This document shows positions 51,126-62,916 of a stretch of 64,000 nucleotides of DNA, piece by piece; position 1 is the stretch's first letter; every line of letters begins with the position of its first letter. The position numbers and the translations under genes are program-made. Source of the stretch: Wyeomyia smithii (taxonomy: Eukaryota > Arthropoda > Insecta > Diptera > Culicidae); NCBI RefSeq assembly GCF_029784165.1, contig NC_073695.1:140542815-140606814 (forward strand), in the 5' to 3' direction. A model generated the notes under the pieces. That model searched no databases, was not told where the DNA came from, and saw nothing but the letters and a program-made list of their open reading frames with translations.

Positions 51126-51736
51126 ACACATACAGAAAATGCTCAGCTCGTCGAGCTGAGTCGAGTAACATGGCAACTTACTAAACACTACTAAACTTAC
51201 TAAAAACATTCACCTGCCAAATATGGTTGCATTTAGTTGGTTAGCTCTCGAGATTTGCAGAAATTTGTGTTTTGTTTGTATGGAACCCCTCCCTTCTAGA
51301 AAAGGGAGTGGTGTCGAACCAAATATGTTTAATATTTGTGACCCCTAAAAACATCCACATGCCAAATTCGGTTTCAATTGCTTGGTTTGTTCTTGAGTTG
51401 TGCAGAAATTTATGTTTCATTCGTATTGGACCCCTCCTTTCCAGAAAGAGGAGGGGTTTCAAACTATCATAGGAACCTTTATCGGCACCAAAAACCCCTA
51501 CATACAAATTTTCACGACGATCGGTTTGGTAGTTTTCGAGCCTATATGGATCAGACAGACAGACAGACAGACCGGACTGTATTTTTATATGTATAGATTA
51601 CAACATCAATATTTTAGAACCTTAAGAGTGAATATACATTTATTGAATTGAAGCGTTCATTTCTATTTATTGAAACAAATAACCGCTTGAATGAGAAATG
51701 CTGGGTCTGACCGCTAGGTGGATTAATTTAGGTTTT
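50244..51736. repeat. Repeat R fragments in both orientations
   Basis: 50244 to about 51170 is the later part of R in plus orientation, with (CA)n at 51066-51133 and the AGCTCGTCGAGCT palindrome. 51175-51736 is the start part inverted, ending GGTGGATTAATTTAGG. No gene. Confidence 0.7.
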
Positions 51737-52620
51737 TTTATGAGGCATTATTAATTACCCACAACTCATTCAGACAGTTTACATACTCAAGTGTGTACCT
51801 TAAATTGAAAGTCTGAAGATAGTTATTTCATCGTATGAAACTGCCACTTGCGTAAAATTGCGTAATTTTGAGATGGTTGAGGTGAGAGTATCCCCAAAAA
51901 TATCGAAATATGTCAAATTACTTTTTTACTAAAGTAAGATAAAAAATAACTATGTTCAGCATAAACATGCGTATTTGGATGACTGATAACTTTGTAGAAG
52001 GTTTGGAAATTCGAAAAAATCTGAGAAAAAAGTTATAACGAAAATTGTGATTTTTAGTAACTCTTCATAGAAAACTTTATGTTGCTCGTAATATATAAGA
52101 GATAGAAACATGATGTCTTCGGCAAAGTTTATTGTTTTAAAATTACCTAAAATTTTGCCGAAGACACCATGCAACTATCTCAATCTGATAAAAAAGTAAA
52201 TTTTTTATCTCACTTCTAGGTGGATTGATCACTCGTCTTTCTTCATTTAAAGATGTATTTTTGAATATCTTGAAACTTCTTCGAACATACATTATGGCTA
52301 TAATCAACATTTGAAACGCAATTTAATAAATCGCACGAAAACGGCAAAATAAAACACTGTGCAGTGCTCTGAATAAAAACTATGCTAAAATGCTAACAAA
52401 CTTTTGAAAAACAACTCGTGAGTCTAAAAAAACCCTCCTTTTTATGCCCATTTTGAAATTTTCTGCGTAAAAAAAGGCTTCAGTGTATTTCGTATTTCAT
52501 ATACATTTTCGTACTAGTATTCAGACTACTATATATTGCATAAAATTTTGTACCCGTGCATTATTATTGACGTGGACTACACGAAAATATTATAATGAAA
52601 CAGTCTTCAGCCTTAGCTTA
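51737..52620. other. Unannotated AT-rich DNA, probable intron
   Basis: No coding or repeat family recognised. A local hairpin, GTCTTCGGCAAA near 52112 and its complement near 52153, is the only clear structure. Confidence 0.4.
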
Positions 52621-52775
52621 GGGAACATTTATATATTACGTAATGTGGAATTTGGCAATTTTCAATACCTCCCACCCTCACGTAACACGGTTTTGCATGG
52701 TGGCCTCACGCATTGTCACACTTCACTGAATACCTCCCCTCCCCTGAGCACTTTGAGTAATATACGAATGTTCCC
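52621..52775. mobile_element. Small MITE, 'ATTACGTAA' family, copy 3
   Basis: Starts GGGAACATTTATATATTACG and ends ATATACGAATGTTCCC, so the tips form inverted repeats. Closest to the copy at 10003-10164. Confidence 0.7.
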
Positions 52776-53048
52776 TTCACATTTGAACCTATAATCATTT
52801 TTCTATTTCAAAGGTCACATGCAAGATTCGCAAGTCTTCATTAGTTTTGTGTTGAATTCGTTGAACTATGCTTAATATTGTTTTTTTTTTTGTTCACTTT
52901 GTTCTCAACCACGTGTAATTTTAAATTAAACTACACACATGTCAGCAAAAATATTTGTAACCTTCAATTACTCACTCTTAGGTTTGCAATAGTTCTAAGT
53001 AATTCTCAATCATGTAAGCTCGTTTGGGTCGAGCCGAATGCAAACGGC

Positions 53049-53915
53049 TCTTAATACCACCATGTCATGGTGTTTACAGGAAACATAAACCCCTTAAAAA
53101 CAGTCCTAATTCCATTCGGCAGACGAAGGAAGATCTCCATCACTGCTCCAATACTGAATGGAGTTAGACTGGGCTTCAGCAATGAAGTCAAAAACCTCGG
53201 AATTATTCTGGACAAGAAACTGAACTGGTCCGCACAACTGGATCATGCCGCTAAGAAAGCGATCTCAGCGATCTGGGCCTGCAGAACTCTGTTCGGTAAA
53301 ACCTGGGGACTGAAACTAGACTTGGCACTCTGGTCTTACAAGACCATAGCCCGACCAAGAATCACCTATGCTGCCCTAGGTGGTCTAAGGAGAACGAAGT
53401 GACTGCGCAATGGGATCCCTAACGGAATCTGGTATATACGGACACGGTATCAGGGAAACGTTTTCTTTGGGAAAATGGCCCACCGTTTTTCAAGCAGAGT
53501 ATCCCAATGGCAACAGGCACAGGGTTGTAGACAAGCTAAACAGTTGATCTATCCGAACCCTGGAACCGCCAGAAAGCTACTTAGTCTAAATCGTAGTGAC
53601 CTACGGATAATCACGGGACTCCTTACCGGACACTGTCCCGCTTTTTATCATTTAAAGAAAATCAGTGTAGTGTTGAACGACACCTACCGATTCTGCAAAT
53701 CTGAACCAGAGAGTTCAGAGCATTTGCTTTGCTCTTGCGAAGCTCTTGCTTCCTCTAGGTACAACTTCTTAGGAAGTTACCTTTTAACTCCATACCAAGT
53801 GTGGAGCTCTAATCCCAAACAGGTAATTAGTTTCATCAACTATGTTGTACCTAATTGGGGTACAGGTTTACAACAAAACAGCTCTACTCCATCAATGAGT
53901 ACGAGCAATCCGTAA
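53049..53915 (+). pseudogene. 3' fragment of a LINE ORF2
   Basis: The first frame (53067-53402) has NLGIILDKKLNW and CRTLFGKTWGL, typical of the region after the RT catalytic core. The second (53475-53915) has a CRFCKSEPESSEHLLC zinc-knuckle-like motif, found at the C-terminus of several RNase H-bearing LINEs. RNase H itself seems deleted between the two. The 5' part is absent. The clade is uncertain (LOA- or I-like). Confidence 0.7.
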
Positions 53916-54253
53916 CCTGTGCACAGCAATCGGGGCCCGCCACAAAACACAACCAGCAAGAATGTCGCAGTGGCATTTCAGTACCCAGTGCCCTTCAAGC
54001 ATACATTAGATGAAAAAAAAGCTCGTTTGGGTGAAATCAACTATTTTGTTGATAGTTTTAGCAATAATAATAAAATGAATATATACCTAATTGAGTGATT
54101 TATCATATAGTAAAAACCTGAGAGTTTGAAGATTAAAAGTCAATTTCAACCATTGAATTTATTGTTTCATACTATAAGTTTTCACCAAAATAATTTTAAA
54201 ATAATGTTTTGCAGTGTGTTACTATTTTTAATGTATTTCTTCTTCTATTTTAG

Positions 54254-54355
54254 AACTACTTCGGCGATGCTTGGAATGTATTCGATTTTATTATTGTACT
54301 GGGAAGTTTCATTGATATCGTGTATTCTGAAGTTAATGCCACTAAAGGAATGAAG
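54254..54355 (+). CDS. Voltage-gated calcium channel alpha-1 subunit, IVS3 exon
   Basis: A 102-bp exon between TTCTATTTTAG and GTGAAT, phase 0 at both ends, 34 codons. It reads NYFGDAWNVFDFIIVLGSFI, then DIVYSEVN and a short polar tail. This is the S3 helix and S3-S4 start of domain IV in Cav channels, most like the insect L-type (Ca-alpha1D-like) form from memory. In vertebrate L-type genes the equivalent segment is a pair of mutually exclusive exons starting with the same NYF or HYF position. The channel sits in the plasma membrane and passes Ca2+ on depolarisation. No other exon of the gene was found in the window. Assignment to a subtype is uncertain. Confidence 0.85.
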
Positions 54356-54804
54356 GTGAATTTCTAATATTATTTTCATCTCACTAACTGAAACCCGGCC
54401 CGCGGTGCTGCGCTTTCCACTTTACAATGACGACTGCGTATCTGAATAACGTGTCATGTTTTGAAATTATAGTTAACATTACCATGCTATGCAATCTACC
54501 TACCCTAGTGTCATCAAAATAGTTTATTTGTTTGGATTGCGGTGGCTGTGAAAATTCAAGTTTGCCAAATTCATACCAAAGACACACCATGTACTAGGGT
54601 GGCAAAAGGATTTATAGAGAAAATGTAATTATCGAATATAAAGAAACGACAATGTACATTTTGTTTATTTGCCGAAAATAATAACCTGGGACAAATTTCA
54701 GTTTAATCAGACGTGATTTAGGAGTGCCTCATAGCACCTGAAATTTTGGTGTTTTAACCCTTGAAAATAGACATTTCTAATAAAAAATTATGTTCAATAT
54801 GCCC

Positions 54805-54858
54805 AATAAACATTAAAATGATTTACATTTGGTTTTGTGAATTATTTTAATGTTTATT
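54805..54858. repeat. Hairpin inside the MITE
   Basis: AATAAACATTAAAATGATT at 54805 and its complement with one mismatch at 54840-54858, with a 16-base loop. Confidence 0.75.
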
Positions 54859-54864
54859 AGACAT

Positions 54865-55090
54865 CTTGAAGCTGGGCCTATCTCCCAGCTGGTCTCGAGG
54901 TACGATGCTGGCCTAACAAGCCAGCCGTCGTATGTTCGAGTCCCGACTCGGGAGAGTCTGTTAGTGTCAGTAGGATCGTAGCGCCACCCTGCAATTGTCC
55001 TTTACTAACAGTTACCTGCGAAGTCTGTGTATAGTAGAACAGAAGGTCGATTTCCGATACTGAATGCAGCACCAAGGCTTTGCTTTTTAG
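54865..55090 (+). mobile_element. tRNA-derived SINE (mosquito type)
   Basis: The head reads TGGTCTCGAGGTACGATGCTGG (box A region, abbreviated here) and GTTCGAGTCCC (box B). The body has GTTAGTGTCAGTAGGATCGT and the tail CCAAGGCTTTGCTTTTTAG. I recall this body as common in Aedes and Culex genomes. Ends are approximate. Confidence 0.82.
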
Positions 55091-55286
55091 GTCTCTTGGA
55101 ATAGAATTTTTATTAGGGAAGCCCATTTTCAAGGGTCATAACAACAAAACTTAGAACATTTTGAGACACCCCTGAATCAGGTCCAATTAAACTGTAATTT
55201 TGCAAAGGTATTTTTTTCGGGTATGCGAACAAAATGTACATGGTCGGTTCTAGAAATTTGACATGATTTTTTCCCTGCCACCCTAA

Positions 55287-55450
55287 TACACACACGCTAG
55301 AGATACACACACCCTCTATACACATACATGCGCCGCTATAAACACACATGCGCTATAGACACGCACGCTTTACGCACACACGCGCTATACACACATACGC
55401 TTTACACACTCACGATATACACACAAGCGGTATACCACACATTATACATA
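55287..55450. repeat. Degenerate CA-rich tract
   Basis: ACACAC runs broken by CGCTATA and CGCTTTA phrases; an old microsatellite. Confidence 0.8.
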
Positions 55451-56343
55451 CACGACTTATTGGTAATACCCAAAACGGCTTCAATGGAGCTTAGTGCCGA
55501 TCTCGTACAGTTTTGGGCTGTGTTCCAGCAACAATATCTGAATGGGATTACCGCTGGTGGGGTCCAACTCAGATCAAGATCAAAGGGAACCCGAACTGTT
55601 CGCCTTGACAGTCGACCAGGGAATGAGCTTCTCTTTATGCTAAAGCCAATGAATAAACACGTGGAATCATTTCGTCTACTTTTGAATCGCATGAAAAATG
55701 CATGTTGAAAATTGATCTTGAAAATTTTCCGTAATTTTCACCATGTAATAAAATTTTCGCGGGAAAATCATCATGTGATAAAAACTTCCATTCCGCCAAC
55801 CAGTTTACAGTTACAGTTTTCACAGAATGTACCCCACTATAGACAAGAAAGATGTAGCCCAACGTCGAAAGTAACACATGAAGCATTCCATGCGAAATTA
55901 TCCTGGAAATGAATCCTGAAACGAACATAAATGTTTTTGACAAAACATTGTATACGGTTTCGACTAGAGAACATATGACTTTTCTAGAGATATTTGGATC
56001 AGGGGTAATTTTTAAAATGTGAAGTTGCTAAAATTTTTGGAATATTTTATTTCAAAAGTTTTGCTCTACTAAAATGTTGTCTATATGTCTACGGCACAAC
56101 TATTCCAACATAATACATACATATCAAATATGTCACGCGAAAATTATTTTTCGCGTTGTATAATCGAAACGTCACTGTACTTTTATACAGGTTGGACTCG
56201 AATCCATATGATTTAAGAGATTTGAAAGGATATATACAGCAAAACTTTATTTTTATATATCAAATATGACTTCTAAATCTCAAATGTTTTATGTATTTAT
56301 GTATTTTTAAGTCATTGGCATCGAAAAAAATTACTCCTCCAAC
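55451..56343. other. Unannotated DNA, probable intron
   Basis: A 127-codon frame (55328-55708) crosses it but starts in the CA tract and has no recognised domain. No repeat family was recognised. Confidence 0.4.
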
Positions 56344-56637
<294 letters not shown>

Positions 56638-56721
56638 AGTACGCACCTGTGATATGTTCAAACTTTTTTGATTTAGGTAGAATCTAAGGCAGATGGATAA
56701 TCAAAGTGTTCTAACAAAAGA

Positions 56722-58319
56722 CAGTACTGGAGGTGTACTTTCGAAAAATGCGACAAGAGAACGACATATAAACATAAAAAGAGCTTATATTTGGAAATTG
56801 TCAATTTTCTTGTGGACAAAATAAAGTACACATTATAGTGATTCAACGTTCAAACAGATTTTTCTTTATTTTAGTATTTAGTTTGGCCACCTTTAGCTTC
56901 AATCACGGATTGCAGGCGTCGAGGCATACTTTCAACGAGGTTTTTAATATGTTGGGAGTCGATATTTGTCCAAGCTTTTTCCAAAGCTTCAAACAGTTTG
57001 TCGCGGTTGGTGACATCTCCCTTGTCGACATTTTGATCCAAAATCGACCACAAATTTTCTATCGGATTTAAGTCCGGGCTTTGTGATGGCCATTCCAATA
57101 GCTTGATACGTGAAGCACGGAAATACGCAGTGGTTTTGTGGGCGGTATGCTTAGGATCATTGTCTTGTTGAAAAGTGAACTTCTTCTCTAAGCCAACCTT
57201 TTGCGCCGACTCTGTAAGATTTCTCTTTAAAATGCTGATGTAATAGTCTGCCGTCATTATGCCATCAATTTTCTCAATATTACCAACACCCGACCAAGCA
57301 AAGCACCCCCACACCATGATACTGCCACCTCCGTGCTCGACCGTCTTCTGAATATTTTTATTGGCAAGTTTCTAACCAGGTTTCGTCCAAACTCGTGCTC
57401 GTTGTTTGTGGCCAAAGAGTTCAAATTTACTTTCATCGCTCCAGATAACTTGTTTCCAGAACTCTACCGGCTTGTCGATGTATTTTTGAGCGAAATTGAG
57501 GCATTTGATCCTGCAGAAATAAACCTCAGCCAAAAATGAATGCTGAATACGAAGTAAACAAACCTGTTAACCTTTCGCATCAAAGGTCGTCGTTGGGCAA
57601 ATCCACTCTTATAACCCATTTCCTGTAGTCTTCTGCGCATAGTTCGTTCAGAGATATTTAAATCAGCATTTTCACGAATCACTCGGCTGGTAGCGAAAGG
57701 ATTTTTTGCACTTCCCAAGAAATTCGGCGATCATCGCTAGTTGTAGTTTTCCGCTTCCTCCCTCTACCGGTCCGATCGGCTATGCTTCATATTTCTCCAT
57801 GCTTTTTGCATATTTTTCGTGCTCCTGCTTCACTTAAATCGTATTTTCGAGCAATTTCTCTATAAGAAAGATCTTCCTGACGGTTGTTAACTATAAGTTT
57901 ACGAATATATACGGAAATTTGCTTTTTCCCCATCTTATCCGATTGTACCGCGCACTAATAATGATAAACAAATAATCAAACACATTGTTTCGACGTTTCT
58001 CTGCAGCAATAAGAATCTTATTGGACTAACGAGGAGTAGGACACAATAAAAAATAAATTATCTGAGCTGAGAAATAGTAAACTGATGATGATATAAAGAA
58101 TGCGTACTTTATTTTGACCAAGCGAAAATAGAGCTTAATTACAATTATGCTGAAGTGTGAATTTAATATGCAATTCTTTGACAAAATTATTATACCAATC
58201 GTTAGTATATTAGAAACACAACTTATCCGAATTCATCTAGTTCATATACCTTATATTAAAAAAGATACAGGGAGGTCAACATTAGGATAGTGGGTGCGTA
58301 CTTTTTTTGTCCAGTACTG
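56722..58319 (-). mobile_element. Tc1-type DNA transposon, inactive
   Basis: The right TIR (58283-58319) reads inward CAGTACTGGACAAAAAAAGT then ACGCACCCACTA. The left TIR is split: its tip CAGTACTGGA is at 56722-56731 and the remainder GGACAAAATAAAGTACAC at 56814-56831, with about 80 bp inserted. It contains a full-length but broken transposase gene. Confidence 0.85.
56871..57933 (-). pseudogene. Tc1-type transposase (DD34E), broken
   Basis: The start is at 57933. The N-terminal helix-turn-helix part includes IARKYDLSEAGARK, and the second includes SERTMRRRLQEMGYKSGF. The catalytic residues are visible in VIWSDESKFE, FQQDNDPKHTA and SPDLNPIENLW. A probable 53-bp intron (57511-57563, GTTTGT to CTGCAG) interrupts it; splicing it would restore the family's usual spacing. 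Breaks are a TGA near 57788 with a frame change and a TAG at 57372-57374. It cuts and pastes its own element at TA (family knowledge). Confidence 0.87.
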
Positions 58320-58320
58320 T

Positions 58321-58895
58321 ATATATTCCACAAGGTTCCATCCAACATAATGTACGATGAAGTGCTGAAACTAAAGCTTTTTCAAGAGGTTGTGATCGTT
58401 GGATTTGCGGACGACATCACACTCGAGGTCTGCGGCGAGTCGATCGAGGAGGTTAAGTTGACGGCTCCGCACTCTATAAGCGTCATCGAGGACTGGATGC
58501 GCTCCAAAAAACTGGACGAAGATTTCAGTTGTTAATAACCGCGAGTCGAAGCAACAGGCGTTGATCAGCGTCGGGAATTGCAACATCGCCTCTAAGCGCT
58601 TCCTGAATCTACTGGGGGTGATGACCGATGACAAACTCGCCTTCGGCCATGTCGAATATACCTGTAAGAGGGCTTAAATGGCTACTGCTTCATTATCTTG
58701 CATGATGTCCAATAGCTCAGCGGTGTACGGCAGCAAGCGAAAACTTCTAGCTAGCGTGACTTCGTCTATACTGAGCTACGGCGGCCCAGTGTGGTCCAAA
58801 GCACTAGGTACTAGTAAACATCGGAGTAAGTTGGAAAGTACCTACAGGCTCATGTGCCTGAGGGTTGCGAGCACGTATCGAACTGTGGCATGATG
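58321..58895 (+). pseudogene. R1-like LINE RT fragment
   Basis: VVIVGFADDITLEV near 58390 carries the RT FADD catalytic motif. The downstream thumb-like part (ILSYGGPVWSKAL, RVASTYRTV) is near 58765-58890 in another frame. There are several stops and frame changes. Both ends are missing. It starts right at the Tc1 tip, so the Tc1 element probably inserted into it. Confidence 0.75.
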
Positions 58896-59004
58896 CCTCC
58901 CCAGTAACAATAATGGTTTTATCAAAGTTTTATAGCGCTTAATACAGCCAAAACAGCGCTATAAAACTTTGATAAAACTAGTTTTGTTACTTGTGCCTTC
59001 ACAG

Positions 59005-59310
<306 letters not shown>

Positions 59311-59319
59311 TCGTGATTC

Positions 59320-60540
59320 ATGCGTCTGCGCCACACCCCGTTTTCCATTTTATCGCCAAGTATCGATCGCGGAACTTTACGCTCTATAACTTCGAGCACT
59401 CGTCGTTCAGCTTCTTTCAACGTCCATGTGTCAGGTCCATAAAGAGCCACCGGGAGTGCCAGCGTCCTATACTGCGCTAGTTTTGTGCGAGTTTGCAAAC
59501 TACGGGACCTTTGCTAGTTACATAGTCTGTAGAAGGCCCTGCTCGTTGCTGTAACTCGTCTTTTCACTTCACGGCGCATATCGTTGTCACATGTCACAAG
59601 TGTACCAAGATAAACGAATACGTCAACCACTTTAAATCGTTCCTCGGCTATCTCCACCTCTGCACCAACAGCACGGGAACTCCCACGCTTCCTGACAGCT
59701 ACCATGTACTTCGTTTTTAATGACAAGTCCCAATCTCGCTGCTTCCCTCCTAAAAGGTACGAAGGCCTCCTCCATGACACTACGGTTGATATAGATGTCG
59801 TCCGCAAAACTAAAGAGCATGTGAGATTTCTTAATGATCGTACCGTTTCTTTCCACGTTTCTCTTCGGCACCTTCAAGGCCGATGTTGAAAAGTAAGTTA
59901 CAGAGCGCATCCCCCTGCTTCAGTCCATCGAACGTTAGGAACGCGGCCGATGTCTCGCCAGCTAATTGGCTTCGTCGGGACACCGTGTGTCAGCATTATT
60001 TGCAACAGCACGTTTCTTTTCACTGAGTCGTATGCCGCCATGAAATCCACAAACAGATGGTGCGTCTGCAGGTTATACTCCCGGAACTTCTCGAGGATCT
60101 GTCGCAGGGTGAAGATTTGATCTGTCGTGGAACGCCCCTGTTGAAAACCACCCTGGTATTCGCCAACAAAGGATTCCGCTAACGGTCTCAATCTGAAAAA
60201 CAGGATACGGGAGCGCACTTTATATGCGGAGTTGAGCAACGTAATGCCTCGATAGATGCAACAATCTAATCAATGACCCTTATTATGGATAGGACATATG
60301 AGGCTTCCAAACAGTCGCTCCCGCTTTTAGAAGTTCGGCCGGGATACCGTCCTTTCCAGCGACCTTGCCGTTTTTCAGCTAATCGCCTTTTTCGCCTCCT
60401 CCTGTGTTGGTGGCTCCACAGCTTGTTCGTCACTCTCAATCGTCTTTTGTTCCTACTCTGCTCATCCGGCTCCTCATCATTCAATAGCGCCTGAAAATGC
60501 TCCTTCCACCTGACTGCAACCGTCGCACAGTGGAACACTT
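59320..60540 (-). pseudogene. RTE-like LINE, RT part
   Basis: Read right to left, RT pieces in changing frames: QGGFQQGRSTTDQIFTLRQI and HHLFVDFMAAYDSVKR (first catalytic Asp), then FSFADDIYI (catalytic ADD), then LPVALYGPDTWTL. Phrases like these are typical of the RTE group (JAM1-like in mosquitoes, recalled). No endonuclease was seen. Frame changes near 60240, 59900, 59640 and 59510. The (CAGA)n tract lies directly at its 3' side. Confidence 0.8.
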
Positions 60541-61190
60541 AGAACATCAAACCTGATCATAATTATTTTAAAAAAATTTTTGCACTGAAAACGTATCGTT
60601 TTGGGATAATAAAAACAAATAATTGGATTTGGATAATATTTTACATGGAGTAACCCACCTTAAAGTGATGGATGAAATTTCTTATAATGAAATTTAAATT
60701 CAGTCATAGTCGGGTCATAATTCATCCAAATTCTTGAATTTATCATGAAATGACTTTTTAATACACATTTCAGTCGTTTGACAAAGTTTCATTTGGGTAA
60801 CCAAGGCTACAACTATCCAAGAAGCGAAAAAATAAGAATTTCTTGATTATTTTCACATAGCGATAAAACACGAGACCGGAAGCATCCGGAAGGTTTCTCT
60901 TCACCATTATAACCGAAAATATTAGCACTTTCACGTAATATAAGCCGTTCAACCGGATTTTGCCGGAAACATAACTGTTGGGTCCAGGATTTCCAAACGG
61001 GTCTGGGGAATCACTTTCAACTTCCAAAATTCAACGCTTTTTCTCAACAGGAACAGCGGACTGCGGGACGGGTTTCTTCGGGCTCAAACTTCTTTTTTAC
61101 AGGATGAACAATGTAAGGGTAGCGTTCGGGTTGTGGACTGATCGAGCGGACACGGATAGTCAAGTCACTGATTATTCACAGGTAAGTTTT
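60541..61190. other. Unannotated AT-rich DNA
   Basis: Nothing recognised apart from short inverted phrases near 60675-60750. Confidence 0.35.
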
Positions 61191-61194
61191 TAGC

Positions 61195-61630
61195 ACCAGG
61201 TAACCACAAGCAACACTGCTCTTCGAGAGGAAATCAGCTTGCTTTCGCGGATAAGTACTTCAAGCAAATAAATAGTCAATCTTTTCACCTTGATCAGTGC
61301 ACTTTATTCTCCTATATTTTGGGGAGTTTCACTTGTTTCGGGCTATAAAACAAACGCGATCGTTGTTCTTGGGCGCTTTATTACAAACTGAGGGTGTTAT
61401 CTAGGTTTCTTCACCCTTTTATCGACTTATTCAACAGAAACAGTAAAAATATAAAAATTCTCATAGCGCGAACCGATCAGCATAGCACACTGCAGTCATA
61501 TGCTGCACAGGATATTTAGACTACTGGAATGCGGGTGGGATTTTTAGTGTGCTGCCATCTGTCCGTCGGTTCTTGCGTTACTATCTGATGTTGCGCGATA
61601 GGGTGTTTCTAACATTTCGGGCCTAAACAT
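61195..61630 (-). repeat. Probable 3' LTR of the BEL/Pao element
   Basis: On the minus strand, a purine-rich AAGGTGGCCGG stretch ends just before TGTTTAGGCCCGAAATGTTA at about 61630, the kind of TG start expected for an LTR. The far end was not resolved (about 61195) and the partner LTR is outside the window. Confidence 0.5.
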
Positions 61631-61680
61631 ACCGGCCACCTTGAAAATACATTTTTCAACTTAACATTAAATTCTATATT

Positions 61681-62916
61681 CTACTGATTATGTTGTACTG
61701 GTGTGGTGTCCGGGTCATCTTTCATCACGGGGTTTTCAGTGGCGCACAGGAGCGGGCAGATTCGGGATACAGATCTCTTCAGAATTCCGGAAGATGTACG
61801 TAACGTTGCAATGCGTGTAATGTCGTCAGGGCCAGGATGGGTTTCCAGAATTCTAGCGAAAGGCCATCGAGCCGGGGGAAGTGAATCGTCCTTGATGACC
61901 ACCACTGAGCTGATGTCGAAATTGTAGCGATCGGGATTAACACTGTGCTGGATTTGCAGTTGCTTCAAGTACTCGTTCCTCCTTCTGTGGCAGAATCGCT
62001 GGGAGTATGCTTGTACGCGCTGATATCCATCTAAACGGTTTGGCGGCACATTCCTGACGTCTGGTTCGGGTAGCGGGCGAATCATATTTTTGACGAGAAA
62101 AGGCGCTGGGGTTAATGCCGACAGGTCGTTGGGATCATCCGAAAGCGGGGTGAGCGGGCGGTAATACATACAGCCTCCGATAGCAGTTAGCACAGTAGTG
62201 AGTTCTTCGTAGGAGAGCGATGCGGTTATAAGATGACAAACAAGAGGTTTTTTGGCTGCCTTCACAGCGGCTTTCCAAAAACAGAAATTTGGGGAATGGG
62301 TAAGAATCAGATGCCATTGTATTTTATCTCCAGCAAGCCGTTTCGATATGCGTTCTTGGTCGGGTTCGGACTGCAGTATGGTATACAGTTGGTGCAGGAC
62401 ATTTCTTGCACCGTTGAGCGGCCAAAATTCTTTCTTCACGACGGCGATAGTCATAACATAGCCTCCGTGCAGGAACTTTCTGTGACGAAATTTTATCAAA
62501 AGCTTTGTACAGGGGTGGAAACCGGGAATGACGATTTGATGCTTCACACTGCATAGGCGAAACCGGCCCCCGACGCGAATTATTTTTAGGGGATTCAAAA
62601 ACAGGCTGCGCAGTCTGATACGTGATCGATTTGGAACTCTGGTACTGCTGCGCAAAGCTTTTAGCTCTTCGGGACACGACCCTGCTTGAACTAAATTTAC
62701 TACTGCACATTTTGCGGCTTCCAATTCAGTCACAGTTAGGTTGTCTCTGTTACGTACGATTTGAATGAATCGAAGGCAAAATTCAACGACGGTAAGAGGG
62801 CGCTCCATCTCTTCTACTGAAGCGGAGCACTCGGTAGCTATCTGGGCAGGCCGTTCGGGTTTGGGTTTTAGTAGCCAACTGGGCACTTGTTGGCACTTGT
62901 TACTCTTGGCTTCCAA
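61681..62916 (-). CDS. BEL/Pao pol C-terminal part, integrase core deleted
   Basis: An open frame of 411 codons. The first ~170 residues contain the zinc-region start (HRKFLHGGYVMTIAVVKKEF), but the usual Cys pair and the DDE core are absent. IQWHLILTHSPNFCFWKAAV, from the end of the core, follows soon after. The C-terminal domain (ILETHPGPDDITRIATLRTS) is complete and typical of BEL. The deletion leaves the frame open. It overlaps the upstream frame (62868-63734) by about 50 bases in another frame. Confidence 0.82.
   Translation of the reverse strand: MEAKSNKCQQVPSWLLKPKPERPAQIATECSASVEEMERPLTVVEFCLRFIQIVRNRDNLTVTELEAAKCAVVNLVQAGSCPEELKALRSSTRVPNRSRIRLRSLFLNPLKIIRVGGRFRLCSVKHQIVIPGFHPCTKLLIKFRHRKFLHGGYVMTIAVVKKEFWPLNGARNVLHQLYTILQSEPDQERISKRLAGDKIQWHLILTHSPNFCFWKAAVKAAKKPLVCHLITASLSYEELTTVLTAIGGCMYYRPLTPLSDDPNDLSALTPAPFLVKNMIRPLPEPDVRNVPPNRLDGYQRVQAYSQRFCHRRRNEYLKQLQIQHSVNPDRYNFDISSVVVIKDDSLPPARWPFARILETHPGPDDITRIATLRTSSGILKRSVSRICPLLCATENPVMKDDPDTTPVQHNQ

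Larger units (their letters stand above)
54594..55286. mobile_element. MITE with ~200-bp TIRs and TA target
   Basis: The tips are CTAGGGTGGCA (54594) and, inverted, TTAGGGTGGCA (55286), with TA outside both. The arms share ATGTACATTTTGTT, CAGTTTAAT and ACCCTTGAAAAT. A SINE and a hairpin occupy the middle. The tip resembles those of the TA-flanked elements at 7661 and 16176/19426. Confidence 0.8.

Noticed and set aside
55328..55708. 127-codon frame with a non-repetitive C-terminal half
   Set aside because: Starts inside the CA tract; no domain recognised and no splice or promoter evidence.
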